This document shows positions 1-16,638 of a stretch of DNA of 64,000 nucleotides, piece after piece. Source of the DNA: Echiichthys vipera (taxonomy: Eukaryota; Chordata; Actinopteri; Perciformes; Trachinidae); contig OY829659.1 of assembly GCA_963691815.1 (NCBI GenBank), positions 6,780,515-6,844,514 of the forward strand, in the 5' to 3' direction. Under the pieces are notes generated by a model that saw only the letters and a program-made list of their open reading frames with translations, searched no databases and had not been told where the DNA came from. The translations under genes were made by a program, and so were the position numbers. How positions within the stretch are numbered: the first letter of the stretch is position 1; each line of letters opens with the position of its first letter.

Positions 1-54
1 GTACAGCAGAGCGTTCTGTTTTCCTATAATATCATAGAAGTTGTTGGTCTAGGA

Positions 55-249
55 CAGGGGTGGGCAATTCCGGTCCTGCAGAGCCACTGTCCTGCGTGTT
101 TAACACACCTGAGTCTAACAATAATCGAACTGTGACAATCATCAGCTGCTTAATAATGAGCAAATCATTAGAATCAGGTGTGTTAGAGCAGAGAGAAACC
201 TAAAACATGCAGGACAGTGGCCCTCCAGGACCGGAATTGCCTATCCCTG
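55..249. mobile_element. Palindromic hAT-type MITE, complete copy
   Basis: The element is a near-palindrome. It opens with CAGGGGTGGGCAATTCCGGT and closes with the imperfect inverse ending in TATCCCTG. It is flanked by near-identical 8-bp direct repeats, GTCTAGGA at 47-54 and GACTAGGA at 250-257, one mismatch. An 8-bp duplication with a central CTAG core and CAGGGG termini are typical of hAT transposons. There is no coding capacity, so it must have been mobilised in trans. Related copies lie at 43230-43316, 43369-43580, 62724-62920 and 63141-63343. Confidence 0.8.
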
Positions 250-3679
<3,430 letters not shown>

Positions 3680-3960
3680 ACTATAAACCTTTTTCACAGC
3701 TGACATTGTGGCTTGTCATAGTAGGAAAAGCACAGGTGTTACTAACAACGATGGCTCATCCATTCCATTTAAATGTCCCAGTAAGTCATGATAGTGTGAA
3801 TGTGAGCCAGCATGCACAATATCAGGAACCTGGCTGAAACTGAAGCAGGTAAATGGCATTCAGGTGTAATTTATTTTATTATTTACACCTGTGCTTTTCC
3901 CACTGCGACATATCAAAAGTTCTTTTATGAAAAAAAGCCCTATAGGCTGTGGGTTTGACT
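3680..3960. repeat. Palindromic MITE-like repeat, copy 1
   Basis: Contains a perfect 16-bp inverted repeat: GGAAAAGCACAGGTGT at 3724-3739 and its complement at 3885-3900. The outer ends resemble each other as inverse sequences (TTTTTCACAGCTGACAT on the left; a degraded complement ending AAAAAAAGCCC on the right). A diverged relative at 7875-8130 shares the left end (CTTTTCACAGCAGACAT) and the TTATTTACACxTGTGCTTT segment. A non-autonomous DNA element is the best reading; the superfamily is unknown. Confidence 0.5.
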
Positions 3961-5017
3961 GTTATTTTGTCGGCTTTCATCAAATACTGTTGATACAATT
4001 GAGACATTTCACTAAAAAATAATTCTCTAACACTGCTATAATCAACATTGAATACTATTGTTGCTGTGTATCTGCAGGGTGTTTGTTTCTCTTTATCATT
4101 TATGCATTTGAAAATGTTGAATGATTAATTATTTCATCCAAACCACAGTTATAACGTATTAAGGTTGTGTTGTCACAACTAAATAGAGGTAAAATCATAA
4201 AATCTCCAGGTTCACTTAAACTTTACCATGTTTTTCCGTCAATGCATAGTTGTAAAATTTTGTCAGGGACAGTAGCTCTGTCAAGGATACCAAAAGGTAG
4301 TGACTGCATTTCTATAGCACAACACTGGTAGGATTAATTTTGGTCGATTTTCTGAATGTTCTTAGTTTTGCTTTTTCTGTTTGATTTTAGATCATCTCAT
4401 CTTCAACCGCTTATCCGGGGTTGGGGTTGCGGGTGCAGCAGCTTTAGCAAGGTACCCCAAACTTCCCTTTCCCGGGCCACATTAACCAGCTCTAACTGGG
4501 GGATCCCGTGGCGTTCCCAGGCCAGTGTGAAGATATAATCTCTCCACCTGGTCCTGGGTCTTCCCCGAGGCTTCCTCCCAGCACCTTACTTTATTTTGTA
4601 TCCATGTTGAAGATATAATCCATAGGATTTTCATCTACGTAATTGTGTGTTGAGTTCCTATGTATCAAAGAGAGAGTTAAAACATTGTGATGGCTCATAT
4701 GACCCCCTAATGAAAGCACTTGTTGCCTCTTTGTTAAGTTTTCTAATCTGTGGCGCCTTTTACATGTGCGTGGTTGCTTTTAAAAACAGAGGCATGTCCC
4801 TGAATTTGTGCCCACACAAACACTGAAAACCTCTGAAAACAATTCTTTCTAAAACCTCCTGCCGGAGTGGAGATTTTGAAAAAGCTTGCACCGGTTGCAC
4901 AGCAGTTTTCGGAAGCCAACGTCAAAGTATGCGCCAGAACTTGCACCTTCATAACAGGTGCGGAATATGTTTATTAGGTTTTAATTTGGCTGTGGTGATC
5001 ATGGATCATTGGTTAAC
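3961..5017. other. Intergenic apart from a LINE fragment
   Basis: AT-rich sequence; the only recognisable item is the LINE-derived block at 4395-4588. Confidence 0.4.
4395..4588 (-). mobile_element. LINE 3'-end fragment (probably L2 clade)
   Basis: The GC-richer block begins CTTCAACCGCTTATCCGGGG and continues through CCCTTTCCCGGGCCACATTA and GGGGGATCCCGTGGCGTTCC. I recognise it as a fish interspersed repeat normally found at LINE 3' ends. Its terminal AACCGCTTATCC motif matches the tail of the SINEs at 27725 and 31011, consistent with LINE/SINE tail sharing. Orientation is inferred from that tail. The clade assignment is from memory and uncertain. Confidence 0.5.
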
Positions 5018-5161
5018 GTCAGACAAATTAGTTATATGCTAAGGATGTCCTCTTAACTTTTGTGAGCGGACAGTTTCGGCTGTACTCCAGCCTTCCTCAG
5101 AGCTGCTGTTTTCTCCCGGGTATGACCTGTTTCATGAAAACAGCTGACTAATTTGTCTGAC
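5018..5161. repeat. 144-bp foldback with 15-bp perfect arms
   Basis: GTCAGACAAATTAGT at 5018-5032 is perfectly complemented at 5147-5161. The spacer is GC-richer than its surroundings. It may be a tiny MITE, but no clear target-site duplication is visible. Confidence 0.5.
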
Positions 5162-5589
5162 TAGAAGAAACTCTTAAATTTCAAAATGGATAAGCTCTTG
5201 ATGGCATTTATGCACAGGTTAGTGTAAACATTTTTTTTTCCCTGACAATGGATAGGTGTGCACTATAAAATGTACGTTTATGTGGCTACGTGCAAATGTA
5301 GACTGTGTTTCTGTGGTGATATTCCCTCAGTAAATGCAAATACACAGCAACGTTAGCGACGGTGTTTACTCAGTTAGCTGTGTTTGGTCTGCCCAGGTGG
5401 AGCTGGTCACCGATGGATATGCTGTATTCACTTGTACTTGGGTATCGACAGCTTCCCCCTTCTGAGTTAGGCTTGTAGTAAGGGCAGAAGTGTAAAAGAA
5501 ACGTGTGGATTTGAGAGGGAAACATAAAGGGGACTGATCAGAATACAAAATAGGAAGAAAAAAAAAGACAAAAAGAAAAGTCAACACAG

Positions 5590-5715
5590 ATAGCGACCAT
5601 GAACGTGACAAGATGGAGGGCTCTGAAAAGACAGGCTGGTCTACAATTACATCTTTCTGCCAAAGAGGCCGCTAGAAACAAGGTATCTAAAATTTTATGG
5701 ATTACAGCTTTAAAA
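5590..5715 (+). repeat. Interspersed repeat family A, copy 1
   Basis: Shares the order GCGACCRTGAACGTGACA, ACAATTACAT, TGCCAAAGAGG, CGCTAGAAACAAGGTATCT and GGATTACA with 59199-59300 in mrpl22 intron 4. Compared with that copy it carries an extra segment of about 45 bp after GTGACA. The class is unknown. Confidence 0.6.
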
Positions 5716-7140
5716 CATCACATTTCAAAAGATTGAATGTAGGCCTACTAGTAAAAAGTGGAATTAAAATTGTGCTGTATCGATCATTTAAAGAGGTTTT
5801 ACAAACACAATTTGATTTATATGAAACTATCATGGATTATTGCATTAAGAAGTGACAGCGTAAGTGGATTTGAAATACTTTCCTCAGATTTACACACTTG
5901 AATACATTATAAAATGTCATTGTAGTTAGTCAATGCCTCTGGGTGTGGATTCTCTGTTAGCTACTTCAAAAGTTCATCAATTGGTTTTATAGATCGTTAA
6001 GTTACGAGGGTGTTGCACCCATGAGGCCTCGCCGGCCTTGAGTTAAATCATGATGAAACCTTTGCTGTCTCCCTAATTTTGTTGCTGAGACAGAGTAAGT
6101 GAAGTGAACTGACCAGAGACCTTTAAAATATATCACATCCACTACCATCTGATGATACAAAAAAGGACAGCTGGGAGCATAAATGTCAAGAGCTAAAGAA
6201 AAGGCCTGGCAGAAATTTCATTTATATTCACCTCTTCTTCTCTTGCTCTCTTCCTCCATGTGCCTTGTTTTCCTGCTCTTACTCTCCTTATTTCCTCCTC
6301 TTTCTTTTTTCATGCATACATTCAATGCATACCATACATTCAGAGCATCATTCATACACCTAAGTCCCAATTAGTGGTGTTTTACCATCTTGTTGTTACA
6401 AATACATCTAATACACAATCATTCAAATTTAACAAAAAGGTCGTCTAGAACTTTTTTAAAGTATTTCTAAGGTGATTATCTGTGTTTTTTTACCTTTCTT
6501 CTTTCTTGAATGCAGGTTTGAAGCAGGTGGTGTGAAATTGTTCCTGTGAAGAAAAACAGCAGCACGTCACCTTCCCATCATGCTCTGCTGTCTCTGTGCA
6601 GCCTTGACTCGCCCATCACCTCTTCTTCTTGACACAGACCAGCTGTTGTTCTTTGCGGTGTCTCTCCTCTTAAACCTATATACCGTTCCCTCATCCCTTC
6701 TTCCTGCAATCACCTTCTTTAAGAAAGCTATGGGGCAGATAAGGGAAAGAAAATTAAATAAGAAAGTTAAAAAGGAAAAAAAGAGAAAGAAGATTCAAGA
6801 TGTTCATTGTCTCTCCTGTTATACAGAACAAATGTGTGAAATAGTTCTGATGCGAGCCTCCATTGAAGAAAATAACAATGTACAAAGTGGTGGATGTAAG
6901 GGAAAATAGATTAGAATAAACATAAAAAGACATTAAACATAATAAAATATAAGAACCACAATAACAAAAATGGATGAGTATGCTAAAAATAAAGGAATGA
7001 CAAGCAGAGTGGAGAGGAGAGATAGAGGAGGGAAAAGAAAAGTAAACAAAGGTATCAGAGCTAGGTTAGCTAGGTAGTTAGCTTAATGCTTTCCAACACA
7101 CATAATATGATTTTTAAGTCTCTTGTCTTGTGTGTGCTGG
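5716..7140. other. Intergenic, nothing recognised
   Basis: AT-rich DNA. Open frames at 6183-6374 and 6580-6909 have low-complexity Leu/Ser- or Lys-rich translations and no start context or splice support. Confidence 0.4.
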
Positions 7141-7170
7141 TGCGTGTATGTGTGTGTGTGTGTGTGTGTT
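7141..7170. repeat. Short (GT)n microsatellite
   Basis: About 30 bp of GT with small interruptions at the left end. Confidence 0.9.
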
Positions 7171-7874
7171 TGTTGTAGAACGAAAGGTCCAATATCATAA
7201 AGAGGCCTCCCAATATTGATGTACAGGCCAAAAAGGCAGAGATGAGCAACAGTTCCATTGGTCTCTCTCATCAATACATTTCCTCACAACACTGCTGTCC
7301 TTTCATCCTAAAAAAAGTAACTTTCATACAAACAGGAAGCTTGACCATTAAAGAAAAAACACTGACAGATGGCCACTAACGCACTAGACACACATGATGA
7401 CACATGACATGGCATCCTAACACTCATGCATGCCAGTAAGGTTGGATATAAAGTCATTTCGCACACATTTTGACAACATTGAACCCTTATTTGCTGAGTT
7501 TACTGTGGTAAAAAAAATCAATTCTACTTTTGCTTCCACAAGTTAAGCCTGCAGATTTGCATTCATCCTGTGTATATGCCTAAGATTATTGGGGATTCTG
7601 ATAGCCCTGTCTCCTTCACATTCATATGCAACTAATTTGCAATTGTACTTTATGTTCAAGGGTGTTCTTCTCAAGATGGAATTATTGTGACAACGATCAT
7701 ATACTGCAGCTAAACACATGGTAGAACATCAAGGTGAATGGCTGCATGTACCTAAAGCATCCATTTTGACAATAGAAATGTAAAATATTGAGTATGAGCA
7801 TTTGTCTTAGGAGAATCTGTTAACACATGCATCATTGCAGGAAAACATGGATGCAGAACCCAGATTAACGTAAC
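7171..7874. other. Intergenic, nothing recognised
   Basis: AT-rich sequence without a supportable feature. Confidence 0.4.
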
Positions 7875-8130
7875 AGACCCTTTTCACAGCAGACATAAAA
7901 AGTGAAAAGCATAGTTAATAACAATAATATTGGCCTTATTTTATTCAGGTATGTGGTTCCAGGGTGTTGGAATTGTGGATGCTGGCTCACTTGCATGGCT
8001 TACTGGTACAAACAATCCATCATTAATGTGCAACCTGACCTGAGCCATCAGTGTTATTATTTACACTTGTGCTTTCTGAGTTACAATGACAAGTCAAATT
8101 GAAGAAAGGTCTATATCTTCAGGGATTTTA
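7875..8130. repeat. MITE-like repeat, copy 2 (relative of 3680-3960)
   Basis: The left end CTTTTCACAGCAGACAT, the interior TTATTATTTACACTTGTGCT and the right part ATGACAAGTCAAATTGAAG match the 3680-3960 repeat with many substitutions, suggesting an old family. Confidence 0.45.
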
Positions 8131-8228
8131 CTTTCAATTTAGGGGTTAGACCAGATTTAAATCAGGAGACACAAGTGAATAAAGGAAAGATAATTGTTTA
8201 TTATCACAGATGATATGTGATAATTAAG

Positions 8229-8652
8229 TCTTGGCAGAAAGTATTTGCCGCTGAGTCTCTACAGAGAGATTTGTTATCGAGGAGCGACTTCCCTGAGCAA
8301 CAGCAAGATAAATCCCCCCATGGAGTGCAGACAGTGGTGGGGGGGTAGTAGCTGATGATTCGGCTGAGACTGATATGCTGATGAAAAAGTGAAATGATGA
8401 ATCTGATGAATCTGCTAACACTGGCTGTGATACGGTGGTGGAGGTGCGAGCAAAACAGCAGCATGAACGTACTAAAGCCAGAGAAAGAATCCTATTCAAA
8501 CAGAGGCAGCAGCAGGATGATGGGCTAACCATGAACGTGTTTCTGAATGCTATTGGATAGATGACCCCCCTGATGAGAACTGCTGATACCATGATTGACA
8601 TCCTCAGACAACGACAGGAATTTTGCGTGAGCATGCATCTGAGGAGTAAATG
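8229..8652 (+). pseudogene. Degraded reading frame, Glu/Gln/Arg-rich, possibly transposon-associated
   Basis: Read on the plus strand from 8229, one frame stays open to a run of seven G at about 8339-8345 and then meets a stop. The +1 neighbouring frame continues from 8351 to the TAA at 8650-8652 with only two internal stops (TGA near 8390, TAG near 8558). The translation is highly polar, with stretches such as EQQQDKSPHG, VVEVRAKQQHERTKARERIL, FKQRQQQDD and MIDILRQRQE. This composition resembles the charged C-terminal tails of Myb/SANT-like proteins carried by PIF/Harbinger transposons, but I cannot name a family with confidence. The stops and the likely frameshift at the G run indicate a dead copy. 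The opposite strand also has a 149-codon open frame, which I take as the shadow of this one. Chance cannot be excluded. Confidence 0.35.
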
Positions 8653-9770
8653 GTAACAGGCTGAAGGATGCAAAGGAATAGTATTCCTGACTGAACTTCT
8701 GCTAGAGCTTCATTTATTTAAAGTTCGGATGCCCCACAGAAAGAATAAATAAAAAATTAACATGAAGGATCATTGTTGGTGTTGCCTGTCAACGAGTTCA
8801 ACAAATGAAAGAGGAGGTTATAATATGCAAGGCATTCTGAGTGAATGTTGAATTTCTCCATAAATTAATGATTCCCTCTCTCTGGCAATGAGACACTTTT
8901 CCTTTAGGGATTAATGATGAATCATCCTACACCCACATGCGGTATAAACACAACCTGTATATGGAGTAATTTCCACAAACATGCAATAACACATGCATGC
9001 ACGTACGTACACATGCACTTCTCATCTTTAAAGATGCTGCTTCAGTATTTATTGCTGCCAATGGCTCTGCTACTTTCTGGCTCGAAGACAGGCAGTTCGA
9101 TGAAGCATGGAGGATCAAGGCTGTACCAGAGAGCTGAGACATTCTCCTGAAAAATTAATGACCAAATACAGACATCTACATCATGTAAACACTACAAATA
9201 AGATGTCTCTCTCAGCACCGAGTGGAAACGTAGAACGTTAACGATCTTGTTTTTATGGGTGGTACTGAACAAAGGCAGGAAGCCTGAATTATGCAGCAAT
9301 CTCAGCAAAATGCATGAGCTAGTTATCGCTAGTGTTGCTCCTAATGTGAGTCTCTTGTGAAAACAAATCCTGAGAGCGCACACATCAACACATACATTTA
9401 CATTGATGCTCATGTGCTCTTACACAGACACAAAACAACACAGGTACACAAATTTGCACTCACCACAGTGCTGGGGAAGCTACGAAATAGCTTTCCTCTG
9501 GGGAAATATGAGGTACATTTCCTGTGCAAAAGTAATTTAAACTTTTTGTATAAAGTGATCATATCTGCAAATGCAATGTAAAAAAAAATGCAAAATACCA
9601 CAGATTAGTGAGGCTTACATATGAGGCTTAATTAAGACATGAAGGGTTTAAGAAATAAAAGATAACTGAAAATGAATAAGATGAAAAGGCGCAATTTCCC
9701 TTTTTTTCACAAGCAGTGTCTGGTTCTAAACGCTGCACTGGGTATGTTTGTGCAGAGCGGCATTGAGCGG
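8653..9770. other. Intergenic, nothing recognised
   Basis: AT-rich sequence with a short ACGTACGTAC stretch near 9001; no supported feature. Confidence 0.4.
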
Positions 9771-10180
9771 TGTGTATTTAAGGCCTGGGGTCACCTACTT
9801 CCTGCTGTTCTCATTCCCAGGTTGATAGGGTCAGATACTTTGTCCTGGCCATGTTGAGGGTTTGTATGAAATGCACCAGGCTTTAAACTGTAAATCCATC
9901 CACTGCATAATTATACCCTCAAAGAAACTGCTCCAGGATTAAGTGAGACAAAGTCTGAGATCACTGGAGTTTGACTCAGAAGTGTCCCATTCATGTTCCG
10001 TATGTCCCGTGTGTCACTGTAGTCATGTTACAAATTCACTTTATTTGAACCCCACCCAAGATCTTTTCCTAACCTTAACCAAGTGGTTTTATTGCCTAAA
10101 CCTAACCACCTAGTTTTGGTTCAAATTCATAATGTTAACCACATATTCCCCTGTGTTTAAAACAGTAACTGTAGTAGAGT
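9771..10180 (+). repeat. Old interspersed repeat family B, longest copy
   Basis: The segment 9800-9895 (CTCATTCCCAGG ... GTATGAAATGCACCAGGCTTT ... CTGTAAATCCATC) is related to 17041-17182 and 37183-37335. The part at 10050-10145 (CCTAACCTTAACCAAGTGGT, TTGCCTAAACCTAACCA) is a common fish repeat motif that also appears faintly near 29225-29310. I cannot assign a class. Confidence 0.45.
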
Positions 10181-10438
10181 ATCAATGTGATGCTGAAGGG
10201 TCCTGATAAAATGGCCACATCTGACAAGGTGGGATGAGAACGAGTTGAGACTTCATAATACTTGCCTTTACTAAATCCCCACCCCGAGGCCAGGAGCTGG
10301 GCTGAACTTTAACTTAGATCTTGGTGAATGTAATTGCTCTTTAAACAAACTCAGGAACCCAAATACTCCCCAATTAAACATCTCCAATGTCCATAAATAA
10401 TAGGCTTAAAATCTGAAATTGGTCCCAAAATGCAATGT

Positions 10439-10648
<210 letters not shown>

Positions 10649-13600
10649 GTTTTCCTGTACAGTTTACTACTACTGCCCTCATCACCATATCGCTGTCCTC
10701 GTCCTCCCGGCAGCCTCAGGAGAGCTCTGTCTGCTCTTGTTTTATACATAACCAGCAGGCTAATCTAATGACTCTGTGATGGAGAGCAGTCAATTTCACA
10801 GCCAGCCTGACACTTCTGCTGCCTAAAAATTGGGGCCACCCAAGTTTGATATATGAGGCAATAACCTGTAATGTAATGAAGTCACCTTCAGACCAAGACC
10901 CCTGTCATTGAAATAATAATGAATTATAACAAGTATAATAGTATTTGGGTTTGACAAGCTGAAACTCTTTTGCTGTCTCTATCTCTCTCCCCTACACTCT
11001 GTCTTCTTTTCTCTCCCTTTCTCCGGGTTGAAATGGATTTCTTTTTTATTTAATTTTTTTGCGATATTGAGGTGAATTTAAAGTTCATGGGCGAGCCTGT
11101 CCCATAGGCATTTTAACTGTGGGCCTTAAATGAGAGACATATGTAGAGGGTGAGGTGTCAAACACCTCCAAGACTCATAGTTCAAACTAATTTACTTAGG
11201 CAAGGTGGAGGGCCATAAAAGTCAAATCTCGGGCTTGTCATCGTAATACTGTAGTAGCATCATATTTAAAGTGATGAGTTCAGTAGCTTTATGTCTTGGC
11301 AAAACGGGCGCTTATGCTGAGTAGCAGAAGAGAATCAGTTAAATGCATGTGGTCGAGCTGAAATACTGCCAAACCGATGACATGATGTGACTCTGTGTGA
11401 ATGTTGAGACAGAGGCAGCATTAAGTCTAATTAACCTTAAAATGAATACCCATCTGGCCTTCTTTTTAAAGACCTAATCCTTAATACAAAATATCATAAA
11501 ATACATACCAAAGGAAACAAGTCTTCTGACGTTGTTGTTCTCCAGAATAATACAATAATGAATTATGAGATATAGAGCTACATAAGAATTAAATTACAGT
11601 ATATATGGGATATCAAACATTTATCTCAAAAGGATGATAATTTTGTAATTGTGAAATAAATGAAATAAGTAGTAAGGGTGTGTACGAAGCCCCTAAAGTC
11701 CTGAAAAATATGTTTTATTGTGCACACATGTTTCTTGAAAAAATATTATATTTCAAGACTTCAGGTGTGCCGTAGGCCTGTGTCCACATAGGATTTTCTG
11801 GCTTCTGGCTTTAAGGCACTGGCATAGTGCTGGGGGATGATTCATCCCAGTGCCTCCAAGTGCTGCTGGTGGGTTTTGTTTCTATGGCAACGACACTAAT
11901 GTGGCTACACAGCTAACAACTAGCTAACAAGCTTACAACTGAACGCTGATAAAAGAACAAAACTCACCAGCAACTTTCAGAGTCCGGATGATCTGTTCCT
12001 GCAAAAGGGCTTTTCTGTTTTTTCTGTCATAATTTCCTGATTTTCCATGATGACACCAGTGCTTTTCTGAAGAGATCGGATAATTTTTTAACTCCAAATA
12101 CACAGAGCGGGAACAGAAAAGAGGCAGAGTGCTCGTAAAAAAGCATGTGGCTGCTCTCTCTTTACTACTGCCGTATGCCATGGTGTATCTTTAGACTCTT
12201 GGGCTTCTTAAGAGTAGCATGCATACACAATTATCTTGAATTATCTTGAAGCTATCTCAAATAAGTCTGCTTGCGTGAGCTTGTATTGACCTTTATGAAA
12301 CTGATTTAGCCCCTGATTTGTAAATTTACGTTAATTCAGCCAGCTTTTTGACTTTAAGCCCCACTTTTCTTAGCGGGTTTTATGGAACGGGCCCCAGCTG
12401 GCGGATGTCTCTTGTGTTAATGAAGGCTAAAACAGAGCTAAAAGGACAGTGAATATTGGATTTATATTTATCAAATGCACGCAAACAGGACCCCACACGA
12501 CCCCTCCTTTTCAACTTGACATGCAAACAAGCTTCTGTTTGCTAAAACAGTTGCCATATCCGCATTACGAGGTGATTGTACGTCAATGTTGTGTTTACAG
12601 CTTGATGCACTGCCCCCATGTGGCCAAACAATTATTAATACAGGTTAAAAGTAAGAGAGATTAATCTCAGTTAAATATTTTCATGAAGACACGACGTGTT
12701 TACTTCATATAATAACCAAAAAATTTTTTTTCCTGATCTTAAACAGTCTTTTTTTATTTCGTAGCCTAAACCTTACCACATACAGGCAAGAACCTAAGGT
12801 CCAGGTCGATATTAAAATACGGGGTTGCTTCTGTTTTACACCTGTCCATCAGGCCATAAAATGCATATGAAGAGGTTTTGATAAATGTATGAACCATATT
12901 GGTCCCTGTGAAAAATTAATCATTCATAAGTAAATGTCATAAGTAAATCCAAGAGCACCATAGGTCCCTGCATCGCTTTCTCTTTCCTTCCTCTTTCTTT
13001 AATACAAAATGTATGAGTGTAAATGTATCTAAATGAATATTAATGGTTTAGTTAAATAACTGAACAGGCATATACAATACTGCTATAGCTCTCATGGGGG
13101 TTTCATAAGATTTCCCTGATAATATGTAAAAAGTGAAGAGTTTTTGTTTTAAGAATATTGAAATTAAAGTTCATTTAGATGGTGGTACAAAGTACAGATA
13201 CATTATCCTAGCAAAACCACATCGGGCAACATAAACCATTTATTGAAGTCATAACAGCCCTCATAACTGACATCTGATGACTTTCACACCAGACGCTATC
13301 AAAGTTATACTGAATGCCAACTCTCCAAGACAAACATTGAGAACTGCAAGCATAACTGTAAATGTTGATTATCTATCTATTTATAAGTTGTGCGGAAATA
13401 GTGTCCTGCAAAACCGAATTGAAGAAAAGACACATTCATGTCTGCATGCTGTTTTTTTTAAAGTTAACCAAATGTCATCATTGTTTTAACAAACAAAATG
13501 ATTACAATATCTAAAATGCGTGACAAAATATCACCTCACCTCAAGGTCCACTTGGTTTTTCTGAAGTATTAAACCACATGTCACAGAACTGTGTACAGTT

Positions 13601-14951
13601 GCTATAGAGATACTGATTATGGTGACTTAAAAAACATATACATACTGACAACAACCTGGAGGAGCAATCACTGTTATTTATTGTACAATTGCAGTGATGA
13701 AATGCATTATTCATGGTTGTCTGATAATACAAATGACAGCACAAGCAAATTCAAAGAGCTCATTGCATTCTTTATACTGCACAAAAACATGGTTAACATA
13801 ATTTGAAATGATTATCCCAAACAATGCATCATTACCGTCACATGCATCACGTTTAATTGATAATATTTCCACTGTTGCTTAGTTTAAACCCTTTTAATTC
13901 AAATGTTGCATGTGCTAAATCAGTTTCTTAAGGTTCATGCAAGCCTGCCTTTTCATAAATGACCTTGTAATTATAGAACCATAATTAAACCACCACAAAT
14001 TGGATCTGCCAGCTGTGTGTTGCTATGTAAGCAAAGAAAGCCCTCACTCATATGGTCAGAGTTGTGGACCTTAAAGTTACAAGATTTTCATCTGGCAGCG
14101 ACGATGTCCTTATTGCAACTACCACATTTCCTCAAATAAAGGGATTCAAAGACAGGCTGAGTCTTGAATAAAGGCCTGCAGTATGTTCACCACAAATGAA
14201 TAAAAGCCTGGTAATAATAATAAAAGACCTTGGAAAAAAACAAGTCCTGGGGTATGCCAACTAAGCATATATATATATATTTGTTGAGTTTGTATTAAAA
14301 GCGTAATGTAGTAAGTTTAATAGGGCAAACGGGAGCAGATCAAAAGGGGGCTTTGTACTAAAATATGACCACTTTTACTTATCAAAATGAGGGAATTAGA
14401 AATCAAGGCCTACCTCTTCTACAAGCCTGCTTCAAATAAAGGCCTGCTTCACTGAGTTTAGGTCAACTTTTAGGTCCCTATTTCAGAAAAATTAAACAAA
14501 TGTATTTATTTGAATAAACCCCTTGAGATGCACCATCTTGTTTCCAATAGGGTCGAGACACATATCATATTATACACAACAAACACTCTACCTCCAGCAC
14601 AAAAAAAATCAGTAAAAACTCTTTCATCCTGTCATCAGACTGAAGTCAGACACAGCCACTGAGACCAACGGACGACAGTTTGACGCCAGGGATTAGGTGG
14701 TGGTGATGGCGATGCTGGGTTTGGCTCCTGGCAGCCTGGGGCTGAGTCAGCTAATAGGACTGTGAGCTGTATAGTTAACTACACTAACTAGCTAACAGCA
14801 GCTAGCTACTGTTAGCAGCAGTTAGCAGTTACTTTGGCAACAAGTAAAGCTATCTGTCCAAAACTCTGTGAAACACCTCCCTAATGCTGCTCCCTGAGGT
14901 AAAACTGGCCTAACATTTACTGACATCTGAGGGGCAAGTCCAAATGATTCA
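10649..14951. other. Intergenic, no gene supported
   Basis: About 4.3 kb of AT-rich DNA. A minus-strand open frame at 11933-12181 is followed by a GTGAG-type donor (within 11960-11970), so it could be a first exon of a lost transposon or host gene, but I recognise no domain. A 12-bp tandem duplication lies near 12227-12250 and a (TA) run near 14268-14280. Confidence 0.4.
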
Positions 14952-15488
14952 TGTGTGTGTGTGTGTGTGTGTGAGTGTGTCCTTGTAATTACATATTTTA
15001 CTTTAACACAGAGTTTTGTGCATTAATGCATGTGTTGAGTGCTTTGGAAACAAATTTCCACAACATGTGTCTGGGAAAATGTGGGTCAATACCATGAATA
15101 AGTAACACTCTCCACTAGAGCTCTAGGGCACAGCCTATAACTGCCAACTCTTCCAGTGAAGCTGTTGCAGGCCATGCTTCTCCTTGTCTGAAAGAGTGAA
15201 CATGTGTGGAGATGAAGCAGTTTTTGCTTTAACATAGTTGACATTCCCTGGATAAGTAAAAGTTGTTGTGTTTTTAGAAGAAAAAAAAAGGTATGTGTGT
15301 ATCCTTGACATAATGTGATCCAGTATGTGTTTGTGCAATGCTACTGATGGGTGTTATATTTTAGGTGGGTGAACTGCCTGTTTGCACTGCCGTTCAGACT
15401 GCCAGGCTTGTCAAGACGAATACTGGGATCCGTCTTTCAGAAGCCTGTATGTTGTGCTCTGCTCTCTGCTGTCCTGATCCACCTTCAC
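14952..15488 (+). repeat. 540-bp duplicated unit, left copy
   Basis: Begins in a GT microsatellite and ends at ...GATCCACCTTCAC. Nearly the whole segment is repeated in inverted orientation at 22042-22560, with long exact blocks (for example from TTGTAATTACATATTTTACT through the 15060s, and the block containing GGTGGGTGAACTGCCTGTTT). Visible differences are small indels, including about 60 bp at 15218-15280 absent from the other copy. No protein function is recognised in the shared open frames. Confidence 0.9.
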
Positions 15489-16638
15489 ATGCTCTGCACT
15501 ACAGTCAGCAGGGAAGAGAGGGGCAAGGGACAATGAGAACAGGGGCAGGTAAAGTGTGGAGTGGAATGAGGCATGCTGTGTAATGCATTTGCGTGCACAG
15601 GGTGTCAGAATTTCTGTTTTTATATTAGATCTCTTTTACTACAGTGCCAGTTACAATAACGTAGGGAGGGGTCACCTGCTATTGCTTGGATGTAGGATGC
15701 AGTCACAGAACATGTCAGGTGTGTAGTTATGATCAAAATGAAAGACGATTTCAAAGATGAGTGTGGTCCGAGCAAGGGCGCCAGAAGCATGGGAGTAGAA
15801 AGTAGAGAAGGGGCCACTGTCCCACTGGCTTATGCCCCTAGCTTGAGTCGGCATCACAGCTTTTTTGATCCCGTCATAATGTGGAGAATTAATTGTATAG
15901 TTCAAAAAGGCTTAACGGTGTAGGAAGAATGGATGTTTAAGCTGCTGCAGGTCTTGCTGCATTGTGTGTTTCAATGTGTGTGGGTCATTTGAGAGAGCTG
16001 AGGAGCAGCAGGGGTCCATCAGAGCAAACACTGAGAAGCTGTGAGTCATGCATTCTGGATGAACACAACATCACAAGGGTAATCACACATACAGGGTACT
16101 AGCTGCCTAAATTTGTGTATGTGCGTCTCACATTTTTGGGATTGATGGGCACACACATATTTCTCAGAGGAAAAGCGTTGACAAAGGTGGCAAAAATAAT
16201 CTCATTGGTTGATTGGAACCTTAAGAAACACAATCACTTCCTGGTGGAGATTTCTTCACAGGAAGCAGATGGATTATTCATCCTAAAAGTCAAAGCTGCT
16301 GGGCCATTTTTTTATTAAAACACATTGATCAATGTGCAGATCGGCACACACACAAAGAAGAACTCTACTAAATGCCTCACAGTTTGCCTCCAATTAATAA
16401 TGAAGCATATTGATGCATTTCATGGGTAATTAATCGGTACACTCACTACTACATGGATGCAGAGCACATTGAGCCAGCTGTGATCGTAAACAGTACATTA
16501 TTTATTGCTGTAGACACATTTTTAATTGTATCTTTCTGCTATTTTTAGTTTAACATGTCACTAATCATACTTTCGTATCAAAGCTGCTGACAATATCCAA
16601 AAAAGACTATGCTTTAATAAAAAACCTGACTCCTTGCC
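15489..16638. other. Intergenic, nothing recognised
   Basis: No gene or repeat could be supported. Short overlapping open frames at 15620-15923 lie on opposite strands and look like chance. Confidence 0.4.

Noticed and set aside
11933..12181. Minus-strand frame with ATG and a following GTGAG donor, like a first exon
   Set aside because: No recognisable domain and no partner exon downstream on the minus strand that I could link to it.
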